DNA from: Eisenbergiella porci
Lineage (GTDB): Bacteria > Bacillota > Clostridia > Lachnospirales > Lachnospiraceae
NCBI RefSeq assembly: GCF_009696275.1
Contig: NZ_VUMI01000019.1
Span: forward strand, 31,675 to 95,674
Direction of reading: 5' to 3'
Length of the DNA stretch: 64,000 nt
Of the stretch, positions 43,599 through 51,924 are shown one piece after another. Position 1 is the first letter of the stretch. Each line of letters begins with the position of its first letter. The translations under genes were made by a program, and so were the position numbers. Below the pieces are notes generated by a model. That model did no database searches and was not told the origin of the DNA. It saw only the letters and a list, made by a program, of their open reading frames with translations.

Positions 43599-45460
43599 AA
43601 AGGTTTGGAAATGTAATACTGAAAAAATGGTACTGGTTTTTATTTGCGGCCGTGGTGCTGGGTGAAGCTGCGGTGTTCCTCTTTTTCGGGGAGGGCAGCT
43701 ATATCGCTACGCATGATAACCTGGATCTGTTTATGGGACACTTCCAGGCTATGAAGCTTTGGGACGTGTTCTTTGCCCACAATGCTGAGGTGCCGATACT
43801 GGGCGGTATCACTAGGGACTATTTAAGCTCGGAATTCAATCTTTATAACATCCTTTTTTATCTGCTGCCGCCCTTTGCGGCATACATGTGCGGGTATTTT
43901 CTGAAAATCCTGATTGCGGAGGGCTCCGTGCTTCTGCTGGCAAAGGATGTTTACCGGGAAAATTATAAGAAATATGAGCCTGCGGCAGTGATAATCGGAC
44001 TTATTTACGGACTGCTTCCTCTGTTCCCGGCCTATGGGATCGCCTTTGCGTCTATTCCGCTTGCCGTGCTTTTGCTGCGCAGGATTTACAGGGGGGAAAG
44101 CCGGTGGGACTATCTGTTTTTGTTCCTTTATCCGCTTCTTTCCTATTTTTCTTATTTCGGTTTTTTCATCCTCGGATATCTGGTCCTGGCTATTGTGATA
44201 CTGGCGGTGCGGGATTGCGGCAGGATGAAAAAGGCGGCGCCGGATGAAAAGAATGGACAGGAGGATGTGCGGAAAAATGTCCAGGAGAACGCACGGAAGA
44301 ACGCACAGAAGGATGCACAGGGGAAAACGCGGCGGCCCTCCTTCCTGCGGTCCATAAGTCTGCGGCTTGCGGCGGCCCTGGTCATCCTTTCGGCAGGCTA
44401 TATTCTGTTTGAATACAGGCTGTTCGGGGAGATGCTTTTTTCCGACGTGGTGACCATGCGCACCACGATGGCAGAGGATAACTTTACCGCAGGACAGATT
44501 GTTTCCTCCATATGGGAGGTGTTTTATCAGGCTATATTTCATGCCCAGCCTTCCCATACCAGGTTTGTGCTGCCTTTGTGCATGCTTTTTCTTATTTACC
44601 GTATTTTCTGCTTCCTCCGGGAAAAAAAGCCGGGGAAAATAGTGACGGACAGCTTCTGCCTGGTTATTTACTTTATAATAGGAAACTGTCTGGTTTATGG
44701 CTTCTATTATTGGGGCGGCTTCCGCAGACTGTTTGAGACGCTGGTGCCCCCGCTGAAGGGCTTCCAGTTCAACCGCACCGTTTTTTTTAACCCATTTCTC
44801 TGGTACGCAGCGCTGTTTTTGCTGGTGAAGTACCTTATTGATAAAAGGAAGCAGTGGCTGGGTTATCTGGTTTCCCTGATTGCGCTGGCGGTGGTAGTCC
44901 TGACTCCGGCTGTATACAATGATTTTTATTCCACCTGCTATTACAATGCCTATCGGATTATAAAGCATACACAGGTGGAAAACCTGAACTACCGGGAGTT
45001 CTATTCGGAGAAGCTGTTTGAGGAAATCAAGGCGGATATCGGCTATGACGGAGAGTACAGCGCTGCTTACGGAATGCATCCCGCGGTGCTTTCCTATAAC
45101 GGAATCGCCACGCTGGACGGTTATCTTGGCTTCTATCCCCAGGAATATAAAGAAGAATTCGGAGCCATGATCGCCCCCGCCACGCAGAAGGTGGAGGAAT
45201 GGAATACCTATTTCTGGGACTGGGGCGCCAGGGCATATCTGTATTCCGGTTCAGGGGAAAATACGTGGAACGCGGTCAGAACCATGGCCACGGCCGATGA
45301 CAGGCTGTATATAGACGGTGACATGTTCCGCAGGCTCGGCGGAAAATATCTGTTTTCCCGGATTAAAATCAGCAACGAAAAGGAACTGGGCTTTACCTTA
45401 ACCGGAACCTATACCCAGGAGGAATCCCCTTATACGATTTATGTTTATGATGCCGGTTAA
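43595..45460 (+). CDS. Large multi-pass membrane protein (DUF6044/YfhO-like)
   Basis: A 621-residue protein with about ten to twelve predicted membrane helices, an early extracytoplasmic motif YIATHDNLDLFMGHFQAM typical of YfhO/DUF6044-like glycosyl-lipid transferase families, and a large soluble C-terminal domain with aromatic residues (FYPQEYKEEFGAM, WNTYFWDWGARAYLY). The extracellular loop with paired Asp after TM1 resembles GT-C glycosyltransferases. A charged cytoplasmic loop near residues 214-245 is built from short repeats of RKN/QKD-type units. It starts within the stop codon of the c-di-GMP phosphodiesterase gene, which suggests a role in a c-di-GMP-controlled surface polymer. This is inference. 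Confidence 0.6.
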   Translation: MKRFGNVILKKWYWFLFAAVVLGEAAVFLFFGEGSYIATHDNLDLFMGHFQAMKLWDVFFAHNAEVPILGGITRDYLSSEFNLYNILFYLLPPFAAYMCGYFLKILIAEGSVLLLAKDVYRENYKKYEPAAVIIGLIYGLLPLFPAYGIAFASIPLAVLLLRRIYRGESRWDYLFLFLYPLLSYFSYFGFFILGYLVLAIVILAVRDCGRMKKAAPDEKNGQEDVRKNVQENARKNAQKDAQGKTRRPSFLRSISLRLAAALVILSAGYILFEYRLFGEMLFSDVVTMRTTMAEDNFTAGQIVSSIWEVFYQAIFHAQPSHTRFVLPLCMLFLIYRIFCFLREKKPGKIVTDSFCLVIYFIIGNCLVYGFYYWGGFRRLFETLVPPLKGFQFNRTVFFNPFLWYAALFLLVKYLIDKRKQWLGYLVSLIALAVVVLTPAVYNDFYSTCYYNAYRIIKHTQVENLNYREFYSEKLFEEIKADIGYDGEYSAAYGMHPAVLSYNGIATLDGYLGFYPQEYKEEFGAMIAPATQKVEEWNTYFWDWGARAYLYSGSGENTWNAVRTMATADDRLYIDGDMFRRLGGKYLFSRIKISNEKELGFTLTGTYTQEESPYTIYVYDAG

Positions 45461-45531
45461 CCATTGGTTGCAAAACTGCCCGGATCCAACTGGAAAGTGG
45501 GCGGATAACCGTAAAATGATAAGCGACGGAT

Positions 45532-45561
45532 TTGACAATGCCGTACCTGTAGTGTTATGAT
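45532..45561 (+). promoter_or_regulatory. Promoter of the radical SAM gene
   Basis: TTGACA, 18-base spacer, TATGAT, about 70 bases before the start. A GTCCGGGC...GGTCCGGGC direct repeat follows in the leader. Confidence 0.65.
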
Positions 45562-45629
45562 AAAAAAGTCCGGGCTGTGAGGGTCCGGGCGGAAAGAGAA
45601 ACGGATTACCCCAGAGAAGGAGAAATAAA

Positions 45630-46577
45630 ATGCCAATCAGAATCCATAATTTCGCCGGTAAATTCGGATGGAATATGAGAAAATATTTTCCCAAGCTGGC
45701 AAGCGAGGGATATCTTACCTTTCAGTTTATGACCCGTGGTAAATCGCAGAATGAATACATCAAATATTTTATGTCAAGTGATCCGATACCGCATCCCAAT
45801 GTGGTGAACCTGGAGACCATCAACCGTTGCAACAGCACCTGTGAATTCTGCACGGCCAACAAGAACGCGGAGAAGCGCCCTTACGCCCGGATGGAAGAAA
45901 GCCTGTATTACAATATTATTGACCAGCTCAGGGACTGGGGCTACAAAGGCCATCTGACCCTGTACGGAAACAATGAACCTTGGCTGGATACAAGAATTGT
46001 GGAATTCCACAAGTATGCCAGGGAACAGCTGCCGGAAGCGTTTATTTTCATGTCCACCAACGGACTGCTCCTGGATGTGGACAAGGTAAAGGCGATTGTC
46101 CCTTATGTAAACCAGCTGATCATCAACAATTACTGCCTGGATATGAAGCTCCATGACAATATCAGGGTGATTTATGAATATGTCAAGGCCCATCCGGAGG
46201 AGTTTAAGGATGTGGACATACTCATCCAGATGCGTTACCTGAAGGAGGTGCTTACAAACCGCGCCGGAAGCGCGCCCAACAAGGCGGCTACGGAAAAGGT
46301 AGTAAAGGAAACCTGCCTGATGCCCTATACGGACATGTGGATTACGCCGAACGGTAAGCTGGGTATCTGCTGCTGTGACAACTTTGAGGTTACGGAGGTG
46401 GGCGATCTGAACACAATGCCCCTGAAGGATGCCTGGAACAGCCCCGCATACCAGAAGCTGAGAAATGCGGTTAAGGACGGCCGCCAGAATTACCCGTTCT
46501 GCAAGCACTGCGATTTCATTGATGCCGGTTTACGTATGGATATTGTGAATGACATTTTGAAGAAGAATAAAAAGTAA
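45630..46577 (+). CDS. Radical SAM/SPASM-domain protein
   Basis: A 315-residue radical SAM enzyme. The cluster motif CNSTCEFC (near residues 67-74) binds the SAM-cleaving [4Fe-4S], HLTLYGNNEPWLD replaces the usual GGEP glycine-rich motif, and the C-terminal SPASM region has CLMPYTDMWITPNGK, GICCCDNFE and YPFCKHCDF for auxiliary clusters. SPASM enzymes modify peptides, activate sulfatases or act on alcohols and sugars. No peptide precursor is evident next to it. The neighbouring membrane protein and the FAD protein beyond the terminator suggest cell-envelope glycan chemistry, but the substrate is unknown. AGAAGGAG precedes the ATG. Confidence 0.85.
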   Translation: MPIRIHNFAGKFGWNMRKYFPKLASEGYLTFQFMTRGKSQNEYIKYFMSSDPIPHPNVVNLETINRCNSTCEFCTANKNAEKRPYARMEESLYYNIIDQLRDWGYKGHLTLYGNNEPWLDTRIVEFHKYAREQLPEAFIFMSTNGLLLDVDKVKAIVPYVNQLIINNYCLDMKLHDNIRVIYEYVKAHPEEFKDVDILIQMRYLKEVLTNRAGSAPNKAATEKVVKETCLMPYTDMWITPNGKLGICCCDNFEVTEVGDLNTMPLKDAWNSPAYQKLRNAVKDGRQNYPFCKHCDFIDAGLRMDIVNDILKKNKK

Positions 46578-46610
46578 GCTGTTTTTAAAATATTAAAAAA
46601 GCGCAATATG

Positions 46611-46650
46611 AAAAAGCCGTTCCTGTCAGCAAGCGACAGGAGCGGCTTTT
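46611..46650. terminator. Bidirectional terminator between convergent radical SAM and FAD genes
   Basis: AAAAGCCG-T-TCCTGTC / GACAGGA-G-CGGCTTTT, a 16-pair stem with a 7-base loop, A-run before and T-rich after. It serves both convergent genes. Confidence 0.9.
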
Positions 46651-46698
46651 ATATCTTTATTTGTAATTGTTCAGTATCCCTCATATTTACTGCCAAAA

Positions 46699-48282
46699 TC
46701 AGTTCTGATTGGCTGTGGATTCCAGGTATTCCTTATCCGTATTCACATTCCAGATGTTGGAGCGGTCACGGACGCCGTTCAGAATGTTATGCACGGTTTC
46801 AAAGGAGGTCACCATGGAATGGTCGATATTATTATACCGGTGCTGGCCGTTGCGCCCCACGCAGTAAAGATTATCAATGCTATCCAGATACGCCCTCAGC
46901 TCATCAATATCCTTGTAAGTATCAAAATAAGCAGGATAAGCCTTTTTCACCTTTTCCATATGGGTATCCATTACCTGGGAGGGACTGTCGATAAGTCCCA
47001 TTTGTACCATTTCCTTAACGGCAAAAGCTGAAAATTCCTTTTCGTCCATCTGCCAGAGGGAATCCCCTTCATTACAGAAATACTCCAGACCCACCCAAAC
47101 GGTATGCTCCAGATCCTTTACCATGTAAGGCGACCAGTTATTGTAAATCTGGAACCTCCCCATCTGAACGGTACGATCATGTACATAAATCCAGTCATCG
47201 GGAACGATATTGGAAATAGTCCTGATCTTCGTCTTGTTTTCCAGGTTCAGCCTGGGGACCAGGACGCCCAGAGTCATATAATCCCGGTAAGGAAGACCGG
47301 CGGCGATGGCTGCTTCTTTCTCCGGCACCCCGTTCATGCCGCCCACAAGATCCTTTACCGGCATGGAGGAAATAAAAATATCCCCCTCCATCGTAAATTC
47401 CTTCCCATTCTTTTCATAGGTCAGGGAAGTGATATGATTATTTTCATCCTTATGAAGCTTCGTAACACGGCAGCCGCGCCAAATCTGCCCGCCCAGCTTT
47501 TCGATTTCACTGCCGGTCACATCCCACAGCTCACCGGGGCCCAGCTTGGGATAACTGAATTCCTCAATCAGGGAAGTTTCCACATGGCCGTTTTTCTTAC
47601 CGGGGAAAATTTTGCGGAACATATCCACCACAATCGCCATGACAGAAAGCCCCTTGGCACGCTGCGCGCCCCAGTCGGGAGCAATTTCCCTCGGGCTCCT
47701 GCCCCACAGGTTCTCCGTATATTTTTCAAAGAACATGGAATAAAGCTTCTTCCCGAAACGGTTGATATAGAAATCCTCCAGGGAGTTTTCCTGCCGTTTA
47801 TGAAGCACGGAGGCCAGATAACTGAAGCCCGCCTGCATCGTGGTCAGGAAGCCCATGTTCTTAAAGGTTTCCCATTTCAGGGAAATAGGGTAATCAAAAA
47901 ATTTCTTATCAAAATAAATTCGCGATACCCTGTTCCTGGTAAGCATAACCCTGTCCGTTTTCTCCGGATCAGGGCCTCCCGCAGCCAGCGGCGGCGTCCT
48001 GTGCAGAACGATATCATCATAAGCCGGAGCCCCCTGGGGAGGAAGCATTTCCTTCCACCAGGCATTCACCTTCGGATCCTTTGAAAAAAAACGATGCCCG
48101 CCCATATCCATGCGGTTCCCATTATAGTTTACAGTCTTGGAAATACCTCCCAGAAGCCCGCTTTCTTCCAATACAATGACTTCTATCTCCTCCGGAGGAT
48201 TCTTTGCCTTGCTTCCCTTCAATAATTCATAGGCCGCAGTCAAACCGGCCGGACCGCCGCCTATAATCAAAGCTCTTTTCAT
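46699..48282 (-). CDS. NAD(P)/FAD-dependent amine-oxidase-like protein (UDP-galactopyranose mutase/protoporphyrinogen oxidase-like)
   Basis: A 527-residue flavoprotein: [20 protein letters not shown] (residues 2-21) is the dinucleotide motif, [17 protein letters not shown] the second FAD contact, and [15 protein letters not shown] the family-typical region. [16 protein letters not shown] and [18 protein letters not shown] follow later. The last block resembles proteins annotated as polysaccharide-associated FAD oxidoreductases of the UDP-galactopyranose mutase type. ATG 48282 is preferred over an upstream ATG because it begins directly at the Rossmann strand and has AAAGGAA upstream. A likely role is nucleotide-sugar or glycolipid modification; the reaction is not known. 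Confidence 0.8.
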   Translation of the reverse strand: MKRALIIGGGPAGLTAAYELLKGSKAKNPPEEIEVIVLEESGLLGGISKTVNYNGNRMDMGGHRFFSKDPKVNAWWKEMLPPQGAPAYDDIVLHRTPPLAAGGPDPEKTDRVMLTRNRVSRIYFDKKFFDYPISLKWETFKNMGFLTTMQAGFSYLASVLHKRQENSLEDFYINRFGKKLYSMFFEKYTENLWGRSPREIAPDWGAQRAKGLSVMAIVVDMFRKIFPGKKNGHVETSLIEEFSYPKLGPGELWDVTGSEIEKLGGQIWRGCRVTKLHKDENNHITSLTYEKNGKEFTMEGDIFISSMPVKDLVGGMNGVPEKEAAIAAGLPYRDYMTLGVLVPRLNLENKTKIRTISNIVPDDWIYVHDRTVQMGRFQIYNNWSPYMVKDLEHTVWVGLEYFCNEGDSLWQMDEKEFSAFAVKEMVQMGLIDSPSQVMDTHMEKVKKAYPAYFDTYKDIDELRAYLDSIDNLYCVGRNGQHRYNNIDHSMVTSFETVHNILNGVRDRSNIWNVNTDKEYLESTANQN

Positions 48283-48350
48283 ATGAATGAGATTCCTTTC
48301 TATGGCATGCATCTGAACTGGCACGCCTGTTTCAGGTCGTTATTATTTTT

Positions 48351-48379
48351 ATCTTACCATATTCTACGCCCTAATTCAA
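48351..48379 (-). promoter_or_regulatory. Promoter of the FAD amine-oxidase-like gene
   Basis: On the minus strand TTGAAT, 17-base spacer, TAAGAT, about 70 bases upstream of the start and only 20 bases from the left flank of the first giant palindrome. Confidence 0.5.
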
Positions 48380-48423
48380 ATAGGAAAGATTGGGTGGATG
48401 AAGATAAAAGCGTTGGGGGGTGA

Positions 48424-48839
48424 GGGCCGCCTCTCTTTGCGGGCTGTGGAGCCGGGGGCTTTGCCCGGAGACGGCGGGGCGGTTTTGTCCCTTCCGGCTG
48501 CGGGGGGCGTATTTCGTGTTCCAGTCTCAAAAAAGGGGTGTTTCTAACTGTCCCGGAAGGACAGGTTTCTGTCAGCGCGGCTGAACTCCTCATCCTTTGA
48601 TGATAGCCGCGTATTATATTTTCTTGGCTGCGGCAGGTATTGGTGCGGCTATCGTCTTCAGGATTCGTCAGACAAGCCGCTAGGGGCGACAGAAGCCTGT
48701 CCTTCCGGGGCAGTAAGAAACATCTCCTTTTTTTCCAATGGAACACGAAATACGCCCCCCGCAGCCGGAAGGGACAAAACCGCCCCGCCGTCTCCGGGCA
48801 AAGCTCCCAGGCTCCACAGCCCGCAAAGAGAGGCGGCCC
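48424..48839. repeat. Giant palindrome, about 415 nt (arms of roughly 200 nt)
   Basis: The outer arms 48424-48522 and 48740-48839 are complementary over about 100 bases with one substitution and one extra base. Inside them 48529-48573 pairs with 48688-48733 with a few differences, and 48602-48610 (GATAGCCGC) pairs with 48645-48653 near the apex. Weaker pairing extends outward to about 48399 and 48858, reaching the 3' end of the XRE gene. The four transition differences each leave a G-U pair if the plus strand is transcribed, and none do on the minus strand. It holds no supported ORF and fills the 571-base gap between the FAD and XRE genes. Confidence 0.92.
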
Positions 48840-48853
48840 GCTAAGGTTTTTAT

Positions 48854-49141
48854 CTACATACATCCGGATGTTGCAAGGAATCCCTGTTTTGCGGAGATGT
48901 CATCAAGGCCGGCGAGATAATCAATGGTACATCCGAAAGCAAGGGAAATCTTTAAGACACTCTTTAATGAAGGATTACAGATCTTGCCACTGGCAATTTT
49001 TTTGATAGTTTCATACGGTACACCGGATTTGTCAGACAAAATTTTCAAAGACCAGTTATGCGCAGACAATTGACTGGATATTCTGCACATAAGTACCTCC
49101 GCAAGCTTCAACTCTTCTTTCTTTTGATCATAAACGTCCAT
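48854..49141 (-). CDS. XRE-family helix-turn-helix regulator
   Basis: A 95-residue protein consisting of one Cro/C1-type helix-turn-helix: SAHNWSLKILSDKSGVPYE, TIKKIASGKICNPSLKSVLK and ISLAFGCTIDYLAG are helices 1 to 5 of the fold. AAGGAGAATGAG lies upstream of the ATG, so it is translated well. It lies between the two giant palindromes, with the 3' end touching the outer edge of the left one. Small XRE proteins of this size occur in mobile elements, toxin-antitoxin pairs and as free regulators; no partner gene is adjacent. Confidence 0.82.
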   Translation of the reverse strand: MDVYDQKKEELKLAEVLMCRISSQLSAHNWSLKILSDKSGVPYETIKKIASGKICNPSLKSVLKISLAFGCTIDYLAGLDDISAKQGFLATSGCM

Positions 49142-49258
49142 CTCATTCTCCTTCTTTCCTGATACAACAAAATTTTCAATTTTTGTAACTGTTCAATACT
49201 TTACAATCACCTGTTTTTTCCTAATTAGTCTCATCTTAGATTTTGGGCTATTGTAACC

Positions 49259-49553
49259 CCTCGGGCAGTTGGGAGTGTGGTTTGTGGGGCGGCTTTGGGC
49301 CTGCGGCCGGGATGTGCCGGGGCTTTTTGGATGGGGCGGGCGGCGGCGGGAGGGTTCCTGTATGGGTCGTATAAAAACGCCGGTCCTTGCGTTGTGTCCT
49401 TTACAACGCTAGTACCGCTGCGTTTTTAACCGAGCGAGAGCGTGCCCATACAGGAACCCTCCCGCCACCGCCCGCCCCGCCCCAAAAAGCCCCGGCACAC
49501 CCCAGCCGCAGGCCCAAAACCGCCCCACAAACCACACTCCCAACTGCCCGAGG
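49259..49553. repeat. Giant palindrome, about 295 nt (108-bp arms)
   Basis: Arms 49259-49366 and 49445-49553 are complementary over 108 bases with six substitutions, all transitions, and one extra base. The central 78 bases fold again: AAAAACGC (49373-49380) with GCGTTTTT (49420-49427), and GCGTTGT with ACAACGC around the apex. Five of the six transitions leave G-U pairs if the minus strand is transcribed. The element lies 118 bases upstream of the XRE start on its coding strand, in a 613-base gap that otherwise has only an AT-rich flank and the promoter of the next gene. No T-run follows either arm. Confidence 0.92.
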
Positions 49554-49664
49554 CCGGTTTTAACATCCCCAAAATCCAACCATGAAACTACCCATCTATC
49601 CCGGTTGGTGCCATGAAAGGTACGGAAAAAATAAAATTTTTATAAAATTGTGCCATAAATTACC

Positions 49665-49692
49665 TTTACAAATAAAAATTATCTGATAAAAT
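49665..49692 (+). promoter_or_regulatory. Promoter of the Spo0A-domain gene
   Basis: TTTACA, 16-base spacer, TAAAAT in a very AT-rich stretch about 60 bases upstream of the start. No 0A box (TGTCGAA) is seen next to it. Confidence 0.45.
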
Positions 49693-49754
49693 AGTAAAGT
49701 AACTGCTAATTGTTAATACAATTTTGTGGGAAATGATACGAGAGGAGAAAGCAT

Positions 49755-50246
49755 ATGAGTTGTATGTGGGTATCTGTGTCTGACTGTAATCAGTCACACA
49801 TATTTCAACTTACCCAGTTACTAAGGCAGGACAAGGATCTTCAGATCATTTTATCCTACGGGGCGCCTGGTGGAGACAATAGGGGGAGTGGCTCTGCACA
49901 AAGGCGTATTGAACGGCTTCTTTCAAGAATTGGAATGCCGTCGCATCTGAAAGGATATCAGTATCTTAAGACCGCTCTTGAGATCTGCCTTAATGACATG
50001 GAGGCGCTGGATGGAATTACCAAAAGGCTATATCCGGAGGTCGCCAAAAAGCACAAAACAACAAAGGAAAAAGTGGAGCATGCCGTAAGACATGCTATTG
50101 AGTCTGCCTGGAAACGGGGAGATGAAAGAGAACATAAAAATCTGTTCGGTTATTGTCAGACGGAAGGAAAACGTCCTACTAATGCTGAATTTATTACAAG
50201 AATGGCGGATTATCTTTTACATGACACAACTTCATTTCTATCCTGA
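49755..50246 (+). CDS. Orphan Spo0A C-terminal (effector) domain protein
   Basis: A 163-residue protein whose residues 55-160 match the Spo0A DNA-binding domain: RIERLLSRIGMPSHLKGYQY, LNDMEALDGITKRLYPEVAK, KHKTTKEKVEHAVRHAIESA and KRPTNAEFITRMADYL parallel the Bacillus Spo0A helices in order. The receiver domain is missing: the first 50 residues are too short and carry no phosphoacceptor pattern. A full-length Spo0A presumably lies elsewhere. This one could compete for 0A boxes or regulate neighbours without phosphorylation. A good GAGGAGA site precedes the ATG. A terminator-like stem follows at 50315. Confidence 0.85.
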   Translation: MSCMWVSVSDCNQSHIFQLTQLLRQDKDLQIILSYGAPGGDNRGSGSAQRRIERLLSRIGMPSHLKGYQYLKTALEICLNDMEALDGITKRLYPEVAKKHKTTKEKVEHAVRHAIESAWKRGDEREHKNLFGYCQTEGKRPTNAEFITRMADYLLHDTTSFLS

Positions 50247-50314
50247 TAACGAGGAACAGGAGGACTTAGAAGGTGCGCAGAAAAGAAAATCAGGGATATA
50301 GAGAAAAAGATCTT

Positions 50315-50350
50315 AAGAGCGTCTGGAATCGGCAACCGGGCGCTTTTCTT
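50315..50350 (+). terminator. Terminator after the Spo0A-domain gene
   Basis: AAGAGCG / CGCTTTT, 7 pairs with one G-U, 19-base loop, followed by CTTAT. It separates this gene from the ATPase operon. Confidence 0.5.
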
Positions 50351-50504
50351 ATGCTCAAAAAAAGGAAAGTGAACATTGTTTGTTTGTGAATAATGCATAT
50401 TGTAGTTTGATTTTGTCGGTGGTATACTTAGTTGATATGGACAATATGACAAACTGATTTGAAAAGAATGGGCATATTGACGGTATAAAGGCAGGAGGTA
50501 GCGT

Positions 50505-50828
50505 ATGGAAAAAGCCGTAGATGAAGTGATCAGCAGGCTGGCGGAGATTGAAGATACTGCCAACCGGATGAATGAAGCGGTAGAAGTTCGAAAGAAAGAA
50601 ATTTCTGCCGAAATAGAAGCGAAGACAAAGGATTTCGATGACAGGCTGGCTGCTGAGACGCAACGCAGGCTTGACGAACTGCAGCAGAAGCTTGAAAAAG
50701 AAAAAGAAGAAGCGCTCGCCGGCCTGAAGGAGGAAACAGCGCAGCGGCTGGAGAATCTGCAGCGTAAGTATGACAGGGAACACGAAAAAATGAGTGACGG
50801 GCTTGTGAAGGAAATGGTCCGTATCTGA
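50505..50828 (+). CDS. V/A-type ATPase subunit G/H (peripheral stalk)
   Basis: A 107-residue, almost wholly helical coiled-coil protein rich in Glu, Lys and Arg (ISRLAEIEDTANRMNEAVEV, then DELQQKLEKEKEEALAGLKE). It is the first gene of the nine-gene ATPase operon, the position held by NtpF/AhaH, and forms the peripheral stalk with subunit E. AGGAGGT lies 8 bases upstream. Sequence alone is low complexity; position in the operon makes the call. Confidence 0.8.
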   Translation: MEKAVDEVISRLAEIEDTANRMNEAVEVRKKEISAEIEAKTKDFDDRLAAETQRRLDELQQKLEKEKEEALAGLKEETAQRLENLQRKYDREHEKMSDGLVKEMVRI

Positions 50829-50841
50829 AAGGACAGGTATT

Positions 50842-51879
50842 ATGAGTTTATTCCGTTACAGCGGGCTATCCACGAAGGTGAAGGCCATGAAGGGCCGTCT
50901 GCTTTCGCCGGAGCAGTTCCGTGAAATGAGTGATCTGCACAGCGTACCGGAAGTCCTTTCTTATTTGAAAAAAATACCTTCTTATGAGAAGGTGTTGGCT
51001 GACAAGGATGAGGCTCATCTGCACAGGGGTGCGGCGGAGGCGTTGGTAAAGCAATCGCTTTATTATGATTTTGGCAAGCTGTACCGGTTTGCCGATTTGG
51101 AACAAAGAGTTTTCCTTGAGGATTATTTCATGCGCTATGAAGTAATCTTTCTGAAAAATGTGCTGCGTTATCTGTTTGACAGCAACGAGGACAGGGCGGA
51201 TATTGATTTGTCTGCCTATCAGGCGGTGTTTGAGCGGCATTCGGAAATGGATCCCAATGTGCTGATGCAGGCGGAAAGCGTGGAGGGTCTGATTGGATTG
51301 CTCCAGGAAACCATTTATGGAAAAACGCTGGAGATGGTCGGCCGGTCAGGGAAAGCGAATCTTTTTGATTATGAGAGCGCCCTGGATATGCTTTTTTTCA
51401 AACAGCTCTGGCTGGATGCCAGGAAGCATCTGAAGAAGGCGGATCTGCAGGTGATCCAGAGGTCGGCGGGGCTGGAGGCAGATACGCTGAATATCCAGTG
51501 GATCCACAGGGCGGGAAAGTATTATCATATGGCGCCCGCCGATATTTATGAATTCCTGATTCCCATCCACTACAGGCTTTCCACTTCCCAGGTGAAGCAG
51601 CTGGTGGAGGCGGAAAGCGCCAAGGATTTCATGGATGTGCTGCAGGGCACCGTTTACGGAAGGGATATGCAGGAGGCGGGCACAGCCCAGCTGGAGGGCA
51701 TCTGCGGTCGGCTGATGGACAAAGTGCATACACTGAATCTGCGCACACAGCCCTATTCTGTAGCCTGTCTGGATACATATCTGTACCAGAAGGAGCAGGA
51801 GGTGAATAAGGTTATTAAAGTAATAGAATGCGTCCGCTACGGCCTGGCCGCAGAACGGATTAAGGAATATCTGGCGTGA
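50842..51879 (+). CDS. V/A-type ATPase subunit C (central-stalk cap, d-like)
   Basis: A 345-residue protein of the AC39/subunit-C family that couples the rotor shaft to the c-ring (YSGLSTKVKAMKGRLLSPEQ at the start, YEVIFLKNVLRYL in the middle, VACLDTYLYQKEQEVNKVIK at the end). Helical, no membrane segment. It lies 13 bases after the stalk gene and 45 bases before subunit I, within a single operon, preceded by AAAGGACAGG. Confidence 0.88.
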   Translation: MSLFRYSGLSTKVKAMKGRLLSPEQFREMSDLHSVPEVLSYLKKIPSYEKVLADKDEAHLHRGAAEALVKQSLYYDFGKLYRFADLEQRVFLEDYFMRYEVIFLKNVLRYLFDSNEDRADIDLSAYQAVFERHSEMDPNVLMQAESVEGLIGLLQETIYGKTLEMVGRSGKANLFDYESALDMLFFKQLWLDARKHLKKADLQVIQRSAGLEADTLNIQWIHRAGKYYHMAPADIYEFLIPIHYRLSTSQVKQLVEAESAKDFMDVLQGTVYGRDMQEAGTAQLEGICGRLMDKVHTLNLRTQPYSVACLDTYLYQKEQEVNKVIKVIECVRYGLAAERIKEYLA

Positions 51880-51924
51880 CTGTGAAGGAACTGGACAGTT
51901 GCGCCTGTACAGGAGGTGTGAGCA

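Noticed and set aside
48354..49005. Small frames within the left giant palindrome
   Set aside because: The same peptide blocks appear on both strands because of the palindrome; no coding signal.
48424..49553. Insertion sequence or MITE explanation for the giant palindromes
   Set aside because: No transposase gene lies between the arms, no target duplication is visible at the borders and the two elements differ in sequence. I cannot exclude it without genome-wide comparison.
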